DNA from: Brachycybe producta
Lineage: Eukaryota > Arthropoda > Diplopoda > Playtdesmida > Andrognathidae
Reading direction: 5' to 3'
Assembly: GCA_036925085.1 (NCBI GenBank)
Contig: JAUPFP010000003.1
Span: forward strand, 7,936,442 to 8,000,441
Length of the DNA: 64,000 nucleotides
This document shows positions 18,332-29,212 of the stretch, piece after piece. The position numbers and the translations under genes are program-made. A model generated the notes under the pieces. The model was not told where the DNA came from and did no database searches. It was given only the letters and a program-made list of their open reading frames with translations. Position 1 is the stretch's first letter; every line of letters starts with the position of its first letter.

Positions 18332-19770
18332 TCAGGCACTCTTCAAGAATGGGTTGCGGACCTGGCGACCTTTACCGGGCACCCCCCTCAACTTAGGTGG
18401 AAACCCCCTGTCCGGCCATCTCCTTGAGTGGGGTCTCCCCCTCAGTCTCACCACAATGGCTGCCTGCACAGCTTGCGCTGTGGCGACACCCTCCCCTGTT
18501 TCCAGGGCGATGGGGACGTCAGTGATGTTCTCAAGCCAGACCTTGCAAGTGCCTCTGTCTGTGGCCTCGGCAATACCTGCCACCGCCAACAGACCATGGC
18601 CACCTTAGGCTTTGCGATGGTGCTTTGTGAGAAGCAGCTGTCCCGGGCCAGCATGCTCTACCAGACTCATGAAAACTACCTCCCGTGCATGAACTGGTAG
18701 CCATACGTTCTCCAGCAGTCACAGGAAACAAACTTCCCCGCTTCTAACAGGAGAGCTGGTCTCAGCAAGGTGGAAGACACAATGTCCACCCACCTTTTCA
18801 GGATCTGCAGGCATCCCTTCCGGTATCCCAAAAAGAGGGAGAGGCAGAGGCTCCACATTATCGTGAAGCTTCGCCAACGCCTCCAACGAGTTCATAAGTT
18901 GTACCCCTTGCGGAGTACCCTGAAAAACTTGATTGGCCAGTGCGGCATGAAGAGCATCTGGATGTGCATCCCAGATGTCTTCCCGGAAGTAAATCTTCCG
19001 GCTTACGAAATCTACCAGAAGCCCAAACCAAGAAGCCAGGTGAACACCTATAATGGCTTCTCCTCCTTCAACCAGTAGAAGATGGGTTCTGATAGACCGC
19101 CCGTGGATTGACATGTCCACATACATGACTCCTTCTATCATGTTGGAGTAACCTCCTGCACTGGCAGCTCCATCTCCCGTGCCACCGACATGCTCATGAC
19201 CGATACCTTGGACCCTGTGTCGACGATCGTCTCAACAAGACGATCATTCATTGACACCAGAACACGTGGTGCTCCACGCAAGTAAGCATGGCTCTGAAGC
19301 TCAGGTATGGGCAACCGTCGTTGCCCGACACTGCTTTTCCGAGCCTCATCCGTCTTCTGCTCGGTGGTCTGGGTACCAGTCTCCACTCCAGGAAACCTAC
19401 TAGGCCTGGGCAACAACATGGGCACACGAACGCTTGAAGCTCTCGCAATGCCCGCACTCAATGGACCCTCTCCTGTACAAATAGTACAAGAGGGTGCCAC
19501 CCAGCTATCCAGCTAGGCCAGTGCAGCTTCCAATGTGGGGCATGGTTTAGGACGCACCCAACTGATACATTCCGGATCCACAGACCTCGCCAGAGGCACC
19601 CCTGCTTCTAGCAGGGTACTGACATACTTGGAGACTGCCCGAAGGTACGTCCCTTCTTCAGTGTGCCGGCTCAGTTCTGCAGTGACCGGCAGTGGTTTAA
19701 CGAAGGCATGGGTAGACAATGTCTGACCATCGATTAGTCTGACATCATAAAAGAGCGGAGGAAAAGAAAT
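18332..19770 (-). pseudogene. pro: Gag end, protease and linker, element 3
   Basis: The 19785-19513 frame passes through the gag-pro junction, keeping GTTAAAC (about 19697-19703), and continues with EEGTYLRAVSKYV. The protease has IVDTGSKVSVMSM (about 19215-19180) and GVHLASWFGLLVDF (about 19040-19000). The linker to RT runs to 18332. The DTG active site is intact although the copy is otherwise degenerate. Confidence 0.82.
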
Positions 19771-19838
19771 TCTAATGCTGGGCACAATTGCCTGTGAATT
19801 TCGCTCCCGTCATTTATGACGGGTTACCACGCCACTAG
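19735..19838 (+). mobile_element. Helitron-like 3' terminus fragment
   Basis: It ends with hairpin CCCGTCATTTATGACGGG (19806-19823), a short spacer, and CTAG (19835-19838) before T, as expected of a Helitron 3' end. The subterminal GGAGGAAAAGAAATTCTAATG word is shared with copies at 22.8, 25.3, 56.4 and 59.1 kb. The 5' part is missing. Confidence 0.6.
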
Positions 19839-20829
19839 TTGTTTAATAAATATTGTATTTATTCAATTGACTGCGGGGAGCTGAGCCCACCCCAGACCCT
19901 CTCTATAAATTAATATGCAAATAGTAATTAAACTTCCAAGAAAAATGTCTAAAAGTTAGCTTTAGTGACAATTTGCACTATAAAGGTGATTATTTGGTTA
20001 CTGCAATATACACAACTGTTTTGCAGAAAAAGTATATTCTTTACAAAATTCAAACGCAAGTATCTGCATGTGCAAAGAGTTGGTACGTGTTACGTACAGT
20101 GATGAAATGGTTGGAGAGGATATTCAAAGTGATTTGTGAGACGCAGGCCACACATGTGTTATGATAGGCTAAAAATCTTTTTAAAATGCCATAAACGTTT
20201 ATGAAAATTCTAACTTTTGCATGCGTATTTCAGTACGTCCTGCATGAGCTGGAATTTTTTCCCTATTTTTTTTTACTAATTCCTCACTCCTCAATTTGGT
20301 CATCCCACTTAGTGAGTTGATGTGTGACCCTTTATACTGCAATGCTACCTATTTTTTATTATTTTTATAATTAAAATTTATTGTTAAAGTTAATTTCCCC
20401 ACAGGTCGCCATCAGTGGACAAAAGCTGCAAAGTAATAGTCATTTTATTTTAGGTGTTTTTAAGGTGGGAAGCAGATATTGAACAGGCCTGTATCTACAA
20501 AGAAGGCTATAGTATGGGAAAGGTATAATACATTGTAAACTATGTAAGTCTTACTTCATGGTCCTCATGGACAAGAAAACAGGCAAGTGGGGAACCAATG
20601 AATCTAGTTATCATTGATATCATGCATGTTATGTTCACAACATAGCATTCATAACTGCATGTGCATGATTACCATGCCATCACCTATAAACAGATCAGTA
20701 TTCTAAATAAACAATTTTAACGTACTCCACTAAAAACATAAAACCGTATGAAAAGAGTAAAAAGATTAAAATTTCAAAAAAATTGTGTTCCGAACCCCTA
20801 AAAGGTATCCTGGAAGGCACACATTAAAC
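19839..20829. other. RUSF1: Intron DNA, nothing certain
   Basis: AT-rich. A plus-strand stretch at 20450-20520 is bounded by TTTTAG and GGTATAA like an exon, but I do not recognise its product. Confidence 0.5.
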
Positions 20830-21395
20830 CAGTGGTCTCAAACTCCTTTGTAACCATGGGCCACTCAGGCCTTTTTAGTTCGGCTGGTAGACCAGAGCTG
20901 ATTTTCAAAGCGTGCCAAATTTTAGAGCTAGAAATCAGGGGTTCTGGTTGAGTTGCAAGGAGAAGGATCAGTGAAAAAAGTCTAGAATACTGTGAATTAT
21001 TTTAAATTTAGCGAAATTTATAATAAATACAGTGGAAATGAAAATAAAAAATGTATACATCTCTTGAAATGACACTTGGGCTCCCTTTTCATCAACCAAT
21101 GGTCCATGATTGGGGAATAACTTTGAGAAGTTGCTACTATTAAATATGACACTAAATGAGAATCTGTGAGCCTATTCCTCTCCACGATTTTTCATAAGGT
21201 TCATCCCGGAGAAAAACTATTCACTTGTGTATGCCGTTCTAAACATTGACAGAAACTGAATAGCCAGATTGAAAATATTTGTATATTTGTCACGGCTGCA
21301 AAACTGGTAGAATTCGCTGGGGTTTTATTAATTTTTTTGTGTATCACTGTCTGTGGGCCACTCAAGAGGTCACTGATCCGAGTTTGAGACCACAG
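20830..21395. mobile_element. hAT-type MITE (566 bp) with 8-bp TSD
   Basis: Ends CAGTGGTCTCAAACTC and (reverse complement) CTGTGGTCTCAAACTC, flanked by CATTAAAC at 20822-20829 and 21396-21403. The 8-bp duplication and the ends identify hAT. No transposase is encoded. It lies in the last intron of the RUSF1-like gene. Confidence 0.9.
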
Positions 21396-21698
21396 CATTA
21401 AACCAATGTGCCACTGGAGCATTCACTTGCTTTCTACCTTCAGTTAATTGCGAACCTTTAGTAAACACATTATGACGTCGATGCTAATTGGATACAATGG
21501 CTGCCCACTTGCTTCTATAAGCTTCCAGAGTTTACAAAAGTACGTTTTTCTATCCACCCATTATCAAACAAATCAAACGCTTACTTTTATCCTGTAACTG
21601 ATCATCACTTAATTTTGCACTATATGTAGTTACCTGAAATTATACTTTAGTAGAAGCAGCTGAAATACGATTGCTAGACAGTATATACAAACACTCAC
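21396..21698. other. RUSF1: Intron DNA, nothing recognised
   Basis: Unique-looking AT-rich sequence between the hAT element and an exon. Confidence 0.5.
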
Positions 21699-21817
21699 CC
21701 GAAAATCGGTGCTTTCTGATTTGTTCTCGAAGTGACACAATAGTAGGTGTGCTTGAAAACAACTTTCAAGAATTGTTCGATTATCACTATTCTTATGCAG
21801 AACTATGTAGACATCAA
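21699..21817 (-). CDS. RUSF1: RUSF1-like exon (NRTIL region)
   Basis: A 119-nt minus-strand exon between acceptor TTTTGTCAG and donor GTGAGT. After two bases completing a codon it encodes DVYIVLHKNSDNRTILESCF and on to a full final codon, matching the QVQVVLNQKAGPKTIL region of the human protein by recall. It joins in phase to the exon at 21881. The first codon completes correctly only if that exon uses its weaker donor. Confidence 0.8.
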
Positions 21818-21880
21818 CTGACAAAATGAAAGGTTATATGTTAAAAGAAGGCATTACAATAGTAGCATGAACTCACGCAC

Positions 21881-21954
21881 GTGTTTTCTCGTTGATGTTC
21901 AACATGTACTTCCTTCCGAAATACAACGACTGTAGATTTTTAAGCTCGTGAGAA
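21881..21954 (-). CDS. RUSF1: RUSF1-like exon (LKNLQSLY region)
   Basis: A 74-nt minus-strand exon after acceptor TTTTTTTTAATAG, encoding HELKNLQSLYFGRKYMLNIN and a few more residues, comparable to the ELQQLVEG...YLL stretch of the human protein. The phase to the next exon fits a cut before GTGCGT at 21880. A stronger GTGAGT four bases further would force a stop, so the weaker site was chosen. The upstream partner exon (about 19 residues) was not located. Confidence 0.75.
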
Positions 21955-22327
21955 CTATTAAAAAAAATTAATGACCATTAGAATTTTGTGTTTTTTACGT
22001 GTATAGAAGTTGTTCAGATATCAAGACCCCCTCCCCGATATTTTTTTGAAACACAAACAGTAATGAGTTATTTCAAATTTTGTATTCATTGTGTTTAAAG
22101 TTATTTATTGTTTAGCCATTGTAAAAAGATGTCCGAAACTAAATTATTTTTAGTTTGGGATGCAATATGGGTATTGTTACTATGAGTGTAATTCAGGTTT
22201 ATGGGTTCCTCTGACAAACTCTTACTTTTTGATTTAAAAAAATATTTATCCACATATTCCAGTGACTGTTGTAGTAAAGTGAATGGTTGATTTTGGGGGT
22301 CATCGCATGTGTCGTATAATTATATAT
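21955..22327. other. RUSF1: Intron DNA
   Basis: AT-rich sequence with no recognised feature, ending at the family B LTR. Confidence 0.5.
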
Positions 22328-22820
22328 TGTGACGGACCTTTTTCCCCAGGTAGAATCTGCTCTTTTAAATGATACGAGCGAGTTTACACTCATATTAATA
22401 GTGAGTGGCTTGGACACCAATTCTACCGGCCCGGGAGGACTAGATATTCAATGTCCTCACTAGTCTCTGGCTAAAGACTTTCACAGTCTTGAAGATCTTT
22501 TGTCTTTGTATCTCTCGGACTTTCGTCCGTAAATTTGTCCCTGAAAATAGCGTGAATATACTTACAATCTTGCGTTGCAGGTTTGCACCTGTTTGGAGTC
22601 GTGGAGTATCCATATGGTGTAGAGTAGGGTGTATTGAAAAAAATTGGATTTTTTCTTTTTTTGAATTTGAATTTCCAATAGAGCGGAAAAGTTGCCTTAT
22701 GGGCTACATAGTTTGTATATAAAATTTCATTGGTCTAGGTCAATGTCTTCAGTTGCCGCTAGGGGTCTGAAAATTAAGGAAATTCAGTTGATTTAGCCGT
22801 TTTAGACTGTTATTCAATAA

Positions 22821-23320
22821 CTAGTGGGGTAACCCGTCATAAATGACGGGAGCAAAATTCACAGGCAATTGTGCCCAGCATTAGAATTTCTTTTCCTCCG
22901 CCCTTTTATGACGTGACACCAAGTAACAAACCAATTAGAAATTGATGACGTTCATAAAAGGGTTGAGCAAAAGAAATTCTAATGCTGGGCACAATTGCCT
23001 ATGATAAACTGTAGTTTAATTTTGCTACTATTATCCCCTCCCCTTTTTATATTTGAAAGAGAAAATGAGTTTTTCATTTTCTCTGGTGTGCGCATGCGCG
23101 TCGTTTTTTTCTTTTTTTTTTACTCCTTTCATTTCAATTTCAGTCACCCCCTCCCACTTTTTCTCCCTCCATGTTTCTCTCTCCCCCTCTACACTTTATA
23201 AACGTTTTCCCCTTTCCAATTTAATATCTGTTTCTTGGATGGGAAGGGTGCAACATATAGTTGACCTTGAGAAAAAAAAGTAGTTCATTTATACAAATTT
23301 ATATAAATTCCTACGTTACA
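22821..23320 (-). mobile_element. Helitron-like 3' end, minus orientation
   Basis: Starts CTAGTGGGG with hairpin CCCGTCATAAATGACGGG (22833-22850). The next ~480 bp, including the AGAATTTCTTTTCCTCCG word and a pyrimidine tract, are an imperfect inverted copy of 24915-25392. Confidence 0.6.
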
Positions 23321-23777
23321 CACACAGACCTGGGATATTATATTAAATTATATTAAATATTATATTAAATTAAAAGATATTATATTAAAAATATTAATTT
23401 TCAAAATTCAAACTAGCAATGCCTCAGAAAAGTGACCTCATACCATACCGTATGTTTATATAAAAAACATTAGTCTAAGTTAATGTCTTCAGTTGCCGCT
23501 AGGGGCCTGAATTTTGGGGATATTCGATTGATTTAGTTAGCCATTTTCGCCCTTTCTTCAAAAAACATTTAAAAGTGCAATTTTGGAAGATTTCAAATTA
23601 ATTACAAAGGACAATAAGTCAATTGTAATCAATAAAAATAAAATACATAGAGAAAGAAAGAAAGCTCGGTCTAGTTTAAGACAGAAAGAAAGGGAAGAAG
23701 TGCCAGTGTTTCAAGGGTTGTATTTTGATGGTCGGAAGGACACAATATAAGAAAAGATATGAGATAGAAGAACATGT

Positions 23778-23990
23778 GTGATAGAAGAACATGTGGTTTT
23801 GTTAAGTGAACCAGGTTCAAAGTACTTGGGGCACGTCTGTCCAGTATCAGGGCAAGCTTTAAGTATAACGTCCAGTGTGATTGATTTCTTGAACCAGAAC
23901 GACATATCAACTTCAGAACTAGTAGCTATTGTGTGCGATGGAACCAATGTTAACACAGGAGTCTATAATGGTGCGATTGCTGTTCTCTAA
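23778..23990 (+). pseudogene. Transposase-like ORF fragment
   Basis: A 70-codon open frame with EPGSKYLGHVCPVSG and VAIVCDGTNVNTG. I recall near-identical motifs in repetitive, uncharacterised animal proteins that look transposon-derived. Its place inside an element with hAT-type ends supports a transposase remnant. Without the rest of the protein the catalytic triad cannot be judged. Confidence 0.5.
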
Positions 23991-24506
23991 CAGACCATAG
24001 GAAGGCCAGTTTTTTTAGCATTATTGAATAATGGACTAAAAAAGCTAAATCGACTGAATTTCCCAAAACTTCAGCCCCCTAGCAGCAACTGAAGACATTG
24101 ACCTAGATCAATGATATTTTTTACACAAAATATGTGGCCCATAAGGCAACTTTTCCGCACTATTGGAAATTCCATTTTAAAAAAAATATTTTTGATACAT
24201 CCTAGTGTAGAGCTGCAATGTGATGATGAAAGGTGCATTGCGAAAATAATCCAACACGAAATAATTAGAGAAAACACAACTGTTTGGTTTAGTTTAAAAG
24301 AAAATGGAAGTTTTATTCCCAATGTAAATATAGCAAAAAAAGAACTGGTTTTAAAAGCACAACACATAAAAATAATATACTTGAAAATTAATGCAATGAA
24401 CCTAGCAAAAATTGGGCATACGTTCGGTACTTTAGAAATCGGCCCCAAACAGAAAAATATCACTTTATATACCCTGAGAATCCACAAGTCGGATTCTCAG
24501 GGCACA

Positions 24507-24914
24507 AACATCTGATTGGTTAATATAAAGTTTGGGCCCAAATAGACCAATCAAGAGAACGGTCTATCTGTCCAAAACCATGACTCATCCTCTGTTATCA
24601 CACTTAAGTGATAGCAGAAGAAAACGTAAACTAAATTAAAAAAACAATTAAAACCCACTCATGTGAAAGTTATATTAGGGGAAAAATGAAACGGTCAATA
24701 CAAAAATAGAATCTGGGTCAATTAGTACCCAAAAGTAATGAGTAGCCCAGAAGCTACACATGATTACATGGTCAACGCAAGTTTTAAAAACCCAAAACGC
24801 GCTAAAAACAAAAGAAGCAACGGGCCCAAAACGTCTCAATATATATTAAGCCCCATCTATGTTTCGGTGTTCCCATCCTTTTTTCTTTTAGCAATAAACA
24901 ATAAAGGACAAAAA
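24507..24914. other. Spacer, nothing recognised
   Basis: AT-rich DNA between the family B LTR and the second Helitron-like end. Confidence 0.5.
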
Positions 24915-25392
24915 CCTTGAAGCATGTCGGAATTTATATAAATTTAAATGAATAAATGAACCGCTTTTTTTCTCAAGGTCAACTATATGTTGCACTCTCC
25001 CCATCCAAGAACCCCATGATATTAAATTGGAGAGGGGAAAAGGTTGGAAAGTGTAGAGGGGGAGAAAGAACCGTGGAGGGAAAAAAGGGGAGTGGGAAAC
25101 TGAACAAACGATGCACATGCGCACACCAGAGAAAATGAAAAGCTCATTTTCTCTTTCAAATATAAAAAAGGGGAGGGGATAATAGTAGCAAAATTAAACT
25201 AGAATTTATCACAGGCAACTGTGCCGAGCATTAGAATTTTTTTTGCTCAGCCCTTTTATGAACGTCATCAATTTCTAATTGGTTTGTTACTTGGTCTGAC
25301 GTCATAAAAGGGCGGAGGAAAAGAAATTCTAATGCTGGGCACAATTGCCTGTGAATTTCGCTCCCGTCATTTATGACGGGTTACCCCACTAG
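24915..25392 (+). mobile_element. Helitron-like 3' end, plus orientation
   Basis: Mirror image of 22821-23320. It ends with hairpin CCCGTCATTTATGACGGG (25363-25380), then TTACCCCA and CTAG (25389-25392). Whether the two ends form one fold-back element or two head-to-head insertions is not resolved. Confidence 0.6.
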
Positions 25393-25671
25393 TAAATGTA
25401 AGTAATGTACGTAATGTAGGTAACTTTGAAAAGGTATGCGTTTGAAATTCACCTAAAATTTGATACAGGTATCTGTAAACAGCTTCAGAATTTATTTGGC
25501 TCCGCCCTTTTTTGAGCGTCATCAATTTGTAATTGGTTTGTTACTGGGTCTCAAGTCACAAACCCCGCCCTTTTTATTTCTAATTGGTTGATATCCCAGA
25601 ATGCCTGTAGAAATTGGTCTGTCATTGCAGCATGAAGAGCATTTGGATGTTCTGTCTCGGAAATATATCTT
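25393..25671. other. Spacer with a further Helitron-like fragment
   Basis: About 25480-25600 repeats the CCGCCCTTTT...AATTGGTTTGTTAC subterminal words of the Helitron-like family. The rest is unassigned. Confidence 0.45.
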
Positions 25672-26154
25672 TGTAACACCCAGTAACTCCCGTTCCCACC
25701 AAAACTATAGCCTGGGGGTAAACAACTCCCGCTTGTCCCTCCCTCCTCTCTGACTCACACTTGTGATGCACATCGAAGTGGCAGAGTGATACACTTAGGA
25801 CCATGGTCACTTGGACCTGGTTACACCTCGCAGGTGTACACAGGTCCAAGGTATAAAAGGACCGTGAGGATGCACCTTTGATATTCTATATTCATCATTG
25901 AAAACTAAGTGTTTTCGTACTAGGATGAATAAAAAGCGTTATAATGGAAAACAGCATTGTCTCAATGTTTGGTAACTAATAACTTTTCTACAGAGGCCGA
26001 AGACATCATAAGGCAGGAGACATACGATCCTGAAGCAGCTACATCTTTTTCTATTGGTAAGCACAACAGGAGAAGATGTATATCAGCGTCGATGAGGAAA
26101 GATGGCCACCATCCTTCAGCGCAGATTTCACCCCCATGCAGGAGGATGATTGCA
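25672..26154 (+). mobile_element. Family D LTR (483 bp)
   Basis: Starts TGTAACACCC, with a two-step hairpin GGACCTG...CAGGTCC just before TATAAAAG (25852-25859), AATAAA at 25928-25933, and an end at GATTGCA. The whole stretch aligns with 51138-51624 (minus). No flanking duplication and no internal region are attached; the neighbour is a family A relic in the opposite orientation. Confidence 0.75.
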
Positions 26155-26259
26155 ATCGATCGCATCCAACCACTTCTGTAACTCGAATCTTCTTCATGCG
26201 GTCACCGCGCGATCAGGAGAAGAAATGACTTGCAGAAAACACCATCTACAAGTGGATAA
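26155..26259. other. Short spacer
   Basis: Nothing recognised. Confidence 0.4.
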
Positions 26260-27189
26260 AATTAGGAGATCGACGTCAAAAGTTCACACCTTCCAACTTA
26301 CAATATCCACCGTCAACCCTAAGCGAGATGCTAGGTCTACCCCAGGTAACACTTCGCCCTCTCCATCCACCAAGAGATGTGTCTTGATGAATCAATTTTC
26401 CTCCTATCTCGATGAAGTACTTACTCAATCCGTGGAGGCATGATGGGAGGAAAATCTAATGCAGCAGTAACCCCATCGCCTGTGTTACGAACATGCTCAT
26501 GCCCAAAATTTTGGCCCCAGTGTCCAATCATCTCAACCAGATGATTGTTCAACACCAGCACTTGGGGTGCTCCAACCAACTATGCACAGCTCTGACATTC
26601 GGGAATGGGAGACTGTTGCCTCCCATCAGCCATCTTCCAATCCACCTTGAATTGTACTACTGGATGATCAGGGACCTGGGAGCACCATTGCCCTCTGGTC
26701 TCAAGATGACCCACTCATCTGCTCCTCTATGCTAGGCATATATAGCAAAAGAGGGTACCCCAGTCATCCATCTGGGCTACCATGGCATCCACCATGGGGC
26801 ATAACTTCAAAAACAACCAACTGGTGATTTAGGGTATGCAGAGCTTGCCAGAGGCACCCCTGCATTTAGCAGGATTCCCACAAACTTAGATACTGCCCGA
26901 AAGTACGTCCCTTGGTCAGTTGACAACATTGTTCAACACCTGAGCTTTTCATGCACTACTCAGTATGGCAGCAACCAGCAATTATCCAGCATGGGTTTAA
27001 CAAGGACACACCATCATTCTGCACCAAAATGATAGAAAACCTGACCACCAGCTATGGTAGTCAAATATTCCTAACTCTGCAGTACGACCTGAGCCCACTC
27101 CGATACATACCACACCACAAGGCACAACTGATGAACTTGCTCATCCCACTTAATGTGCCCCATTTGTTTGCACCAATCGCATGAACCCA

Positions 27190-28252
27190 ATTACTTTTGG
27201 ACCTTACTACCTCCTCCAGCCACTAGGTCAGTCCCTTGAGGCAATGTGGCCGACTGACTACCACCCATGCTTTGCCACTTCTTTTCCCCCATCCTTTTCC
27301 TGATCTTGGCTGGCAAACCATCCATATTGGATGGTCCGACCACCTTCACACCAGGCAGGTTAAAGGACTTTGCAGAGCCCTTAGTGGTGGCTGCAGCACC
27401 AAAGGCCTTGACCATATTTTCAGCCCCTGGTACCTCATAGGTACGGGTTGCCAATGTATTCACTGCAAGTATGCCCTCCTCCAGCATCTGTGTTTCCTCG
27501 GCAAACACCAGCACCATCTTTGCCTTAGACCCCCACATCCGTTTGGCAATCTCCAGCTGAAAATTCTGCCTAAAACAGGTCCTGACCTGTTTTAGGCAGA
27601 ACAGTTGAAAGAAGTGATGCTTTGCCGGTTCAGCTTGGCTTATGAGGCTCATTGTCTAATTAATAGGAAAACTGTTGCCTGCAACAGTTTTCCTATTAAT
27701 TAGGAGAAACATGTTCTGCTAGCTCCATATACTGCCAGTAGAATGCCTGCTTCAAATTGTTAAGCTGGCCATAACAGACAATGAGCCTCATAAGCCAAGC
27801 TGAACCGGCAAAGCATCACTTCCTTCAACTCATGCGAGGCCAGGTCCGGAAGTCTCCACCAACAAGGCACAGTAATCCTCTGACGATCGGTGGAGGAGAA
27901 ACGTGAAGTAACTGCACCTGGCCTCGTCCATCCAGCACTGAGCATGGGCCTTGGCTTCAAACTGCTGGAGAATTGGCAAAATATCCTCTTGTCCATCATA
28001 ACGGGTGAATGAGTGAATGTGGTTGTAGAACCCCAATGGTTGTATCTCCATTGTAACTGCCAGAGTGAGCACCCAAGCAGCAGTACGCTGCAGTCACGCT
28101 GCAAGGTAACTTGCTCTGGTTCCGAAATAATCCGACACTGACTCAGCTTCGACAGGCTCCGTGAAATGGACCCTTGGCTGATGGATGGGTTGAGGAACTC
28201 CCCGACCAATTCCCATAGAATTGGCTCGGGCCCTTCCTCCCGGGGATGGAAT
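27190..28252 (-). pseudogene. gag: gag relic of element 4
   Basis: N- to C-terminal order on the minus strand: SEAESVSD-like word (VEAESVSDYFG, about 28145), capsid-like region FEAKAHAQCWMDEARCSYFT (about 27960-27900), ELKEVMLCRF (about 27830-27800), QAFYWQYMELAEHVSP (27755-27705), an inverted duplicate segment, then the linker and the damaged CCHC knuckle. Corresponds to element 2 Gag (39509-37626). No intact frame. Confidence 0.8.
27564..27829. repeat. Double-turnaround inverted duplication in gag relic
   Basis: Perfect 18-bp arms 27564-27581/27584-27601 with a 2-nt loop. 54-bp arms 27604-27657 and 27776-27829 with one mismatch. Perfect 23-bp arms 27656-27678/27681-27703 with a 2-nt loop. 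The segment between the two tight loops is inverted with respect to the flanking gag. Confidence 0.9.
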
Positions 28253-29036
28253 TGTAACGTCCCGCCGGACCGTTACAATACCCGGTAAACGAATTGCAAA
28301 AACGCTCGCACTTACTGGTACCAGAGCTCCGACGACGGGGACGGGACCGTACCCATAGCCGCCTCTCCACACGGTGCACCCCTTTGGGTGGTGCCGACGT
28401 GGAGCTCTCCCGACAGTGAAACACAACGAACAGCCGCCGCCTCGCCGAGAATATCGCGGTAGAACTCCGGTTCTACCACGAGCCGACACGAGTACCGGCC
28501 GAAACAGGTCGGTAACGACGATGTAGATCCCCAACCGGAAATCCCACCCTCCCTCGCGGTACTCCCCCAAGAAAAGACACAGACACCAAGTATAAAAGAT
28601 GACAAAGTGTTTAATTACACTACGGTGAGTTACGATGATAAGGCAGTGATATTCACACAACTTGGCTGGTATTCCTCTACCAGCCAAGCCCCCATAAATA
28701 TATATAACAAAAGGCCTAATGGCCAAAAGGCAGAAACAAAGAAGAATCCAGATGCTGGACAGTGGAGGTCAATCAGACCTCCACCCACAGGTCTAGTCAC
28801 AGTTCAAGCCTACAACCAACTGCCCAGATCCTGTGGTTGACTAGGCCACAGGAAACCTCCAGGCAACTCCACCTGGAGGGGACAGAGGTCACTTCTGACC
28901 TCTCACCCATAGACTTCATGGTGAGAGGTCTGCTGGCACCAAAATGGCGTCCGTCCCAACAGCTGTCAGGCAGACCACCATAGGGAAATTCGTCTGCTCC
29001 ATCAAAATTAAAATTGGAGCAGACCAGGTTGCCACA
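28253..29036 (-). repeat. 3' LTR of element 2 (784 bp)
   Basis: Minus strand TGTGGCAACC (29036) to CGTTACA (28253). It contains TTATATATATTTATGGG as a TATA-like box, ATTAAA near 28610, the hairpin with one mismatch (CGTGGTAGAAC) and an AGTAAGT donor-like site. Confidence 0.92.
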
Positions 29037-29055
29037 ATCCTCTCAACTTCCCTGT
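29037..29055 (-). other. Polypurine tract, element 2
   Basis: Minus strand CAGGGAAGTTGAGAGGAT immediately before the 3' LTR, identical to element 1. Confidence 0.65.
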
Positions 29056-29212
29056 TCCGTCTCGGGAACAGGTCAGTCAAGCCAGCCAGGATTGCTCCCC
29101 GAACCTGACCTTCTTAGGTTCCGGACGGCTTCTCTGGCGGTGTCGCAAAAGTGGAGCCCATCCACTCCGCAGCCCACCGACGTGCCCACCACAAGCACAT
29201 CTGGGTGTTACG

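Larger units (their letters stand above)
16440..19770 (-). mobile_element. Family A relic, element 3 (pro to integrase)
   Basis: An old minus-strand copy spanning the gag-pro junction (19700-19760) to the integrase catalytic core (about 16500). LTRs, most of gag, the integrase end and ORF3 are absent. It has many stops and frameshifts and is clearly older than elements 1 and 2. Its right end is fused to a Helitron-like terminus (19735-19838). It lies in the last long intron of the RUSF1-like gene. Confidence 0.88.
22625..24204. mobile_element. hAT-like element (1580 bp) inside the LTR
   Basis: Both sides carry the 8-bp duplication GTGTAGAG (22617-22624, 24205-24212). Inverted ends TAGGGTGTATTGAAAAA and TAGGATGTATCAAAAA extend into long (about 195 bp) imperfect inverted arms. 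A Helitron-like end is inserted at 22821, followed by a third partial copy of the arm (23395-23580). A short transposase-like frame lies at 23778-23990. Confidence 0.85.
22328..24506 (-). mobile_element. Family B LTR interrupted by a hAT element
   Basis: Read on the minus strand, the LTR runs from TGTGCCCTGAGAATCC (24506) with TATATAAAG at about 24475 to position 24213, and resumes at 22624, ending GGTCCGTCACA at 22328. The two halves align continuously with the element 5 LTR (59618-59660) once the insert 22625-24204 and one target copy are removed. No PBS follows and no target duplication for the LTR itself was seen. Confidence 0.85.
26260..28252 (-). mobile_element. Family A relic, element 4 (gag-pro)
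   Basis: A degenerate minus-strand gag to protease copy ending exactly at the element 2 LTR. Protease words: GEGEVLPGVDLASRLGL (about 26370-26315). Gag words: LGSCDWCKQMGHIKWD knuckle lacking its last cysteine (about 27190-27150), FYNHIHSFTRYDGQEDILPI (about 28030-27970). It contains an inverted middle segment (27583-27680). Many stops. Confidence 0.82.

Noticed and set aside
20450..20520. Exon-like plus-strand segment between TTTTAG and GGTATAA
   Set aside because: No partner exon or recognisable protein; splice-like signals this short occur by chance in AT-rich DNA.
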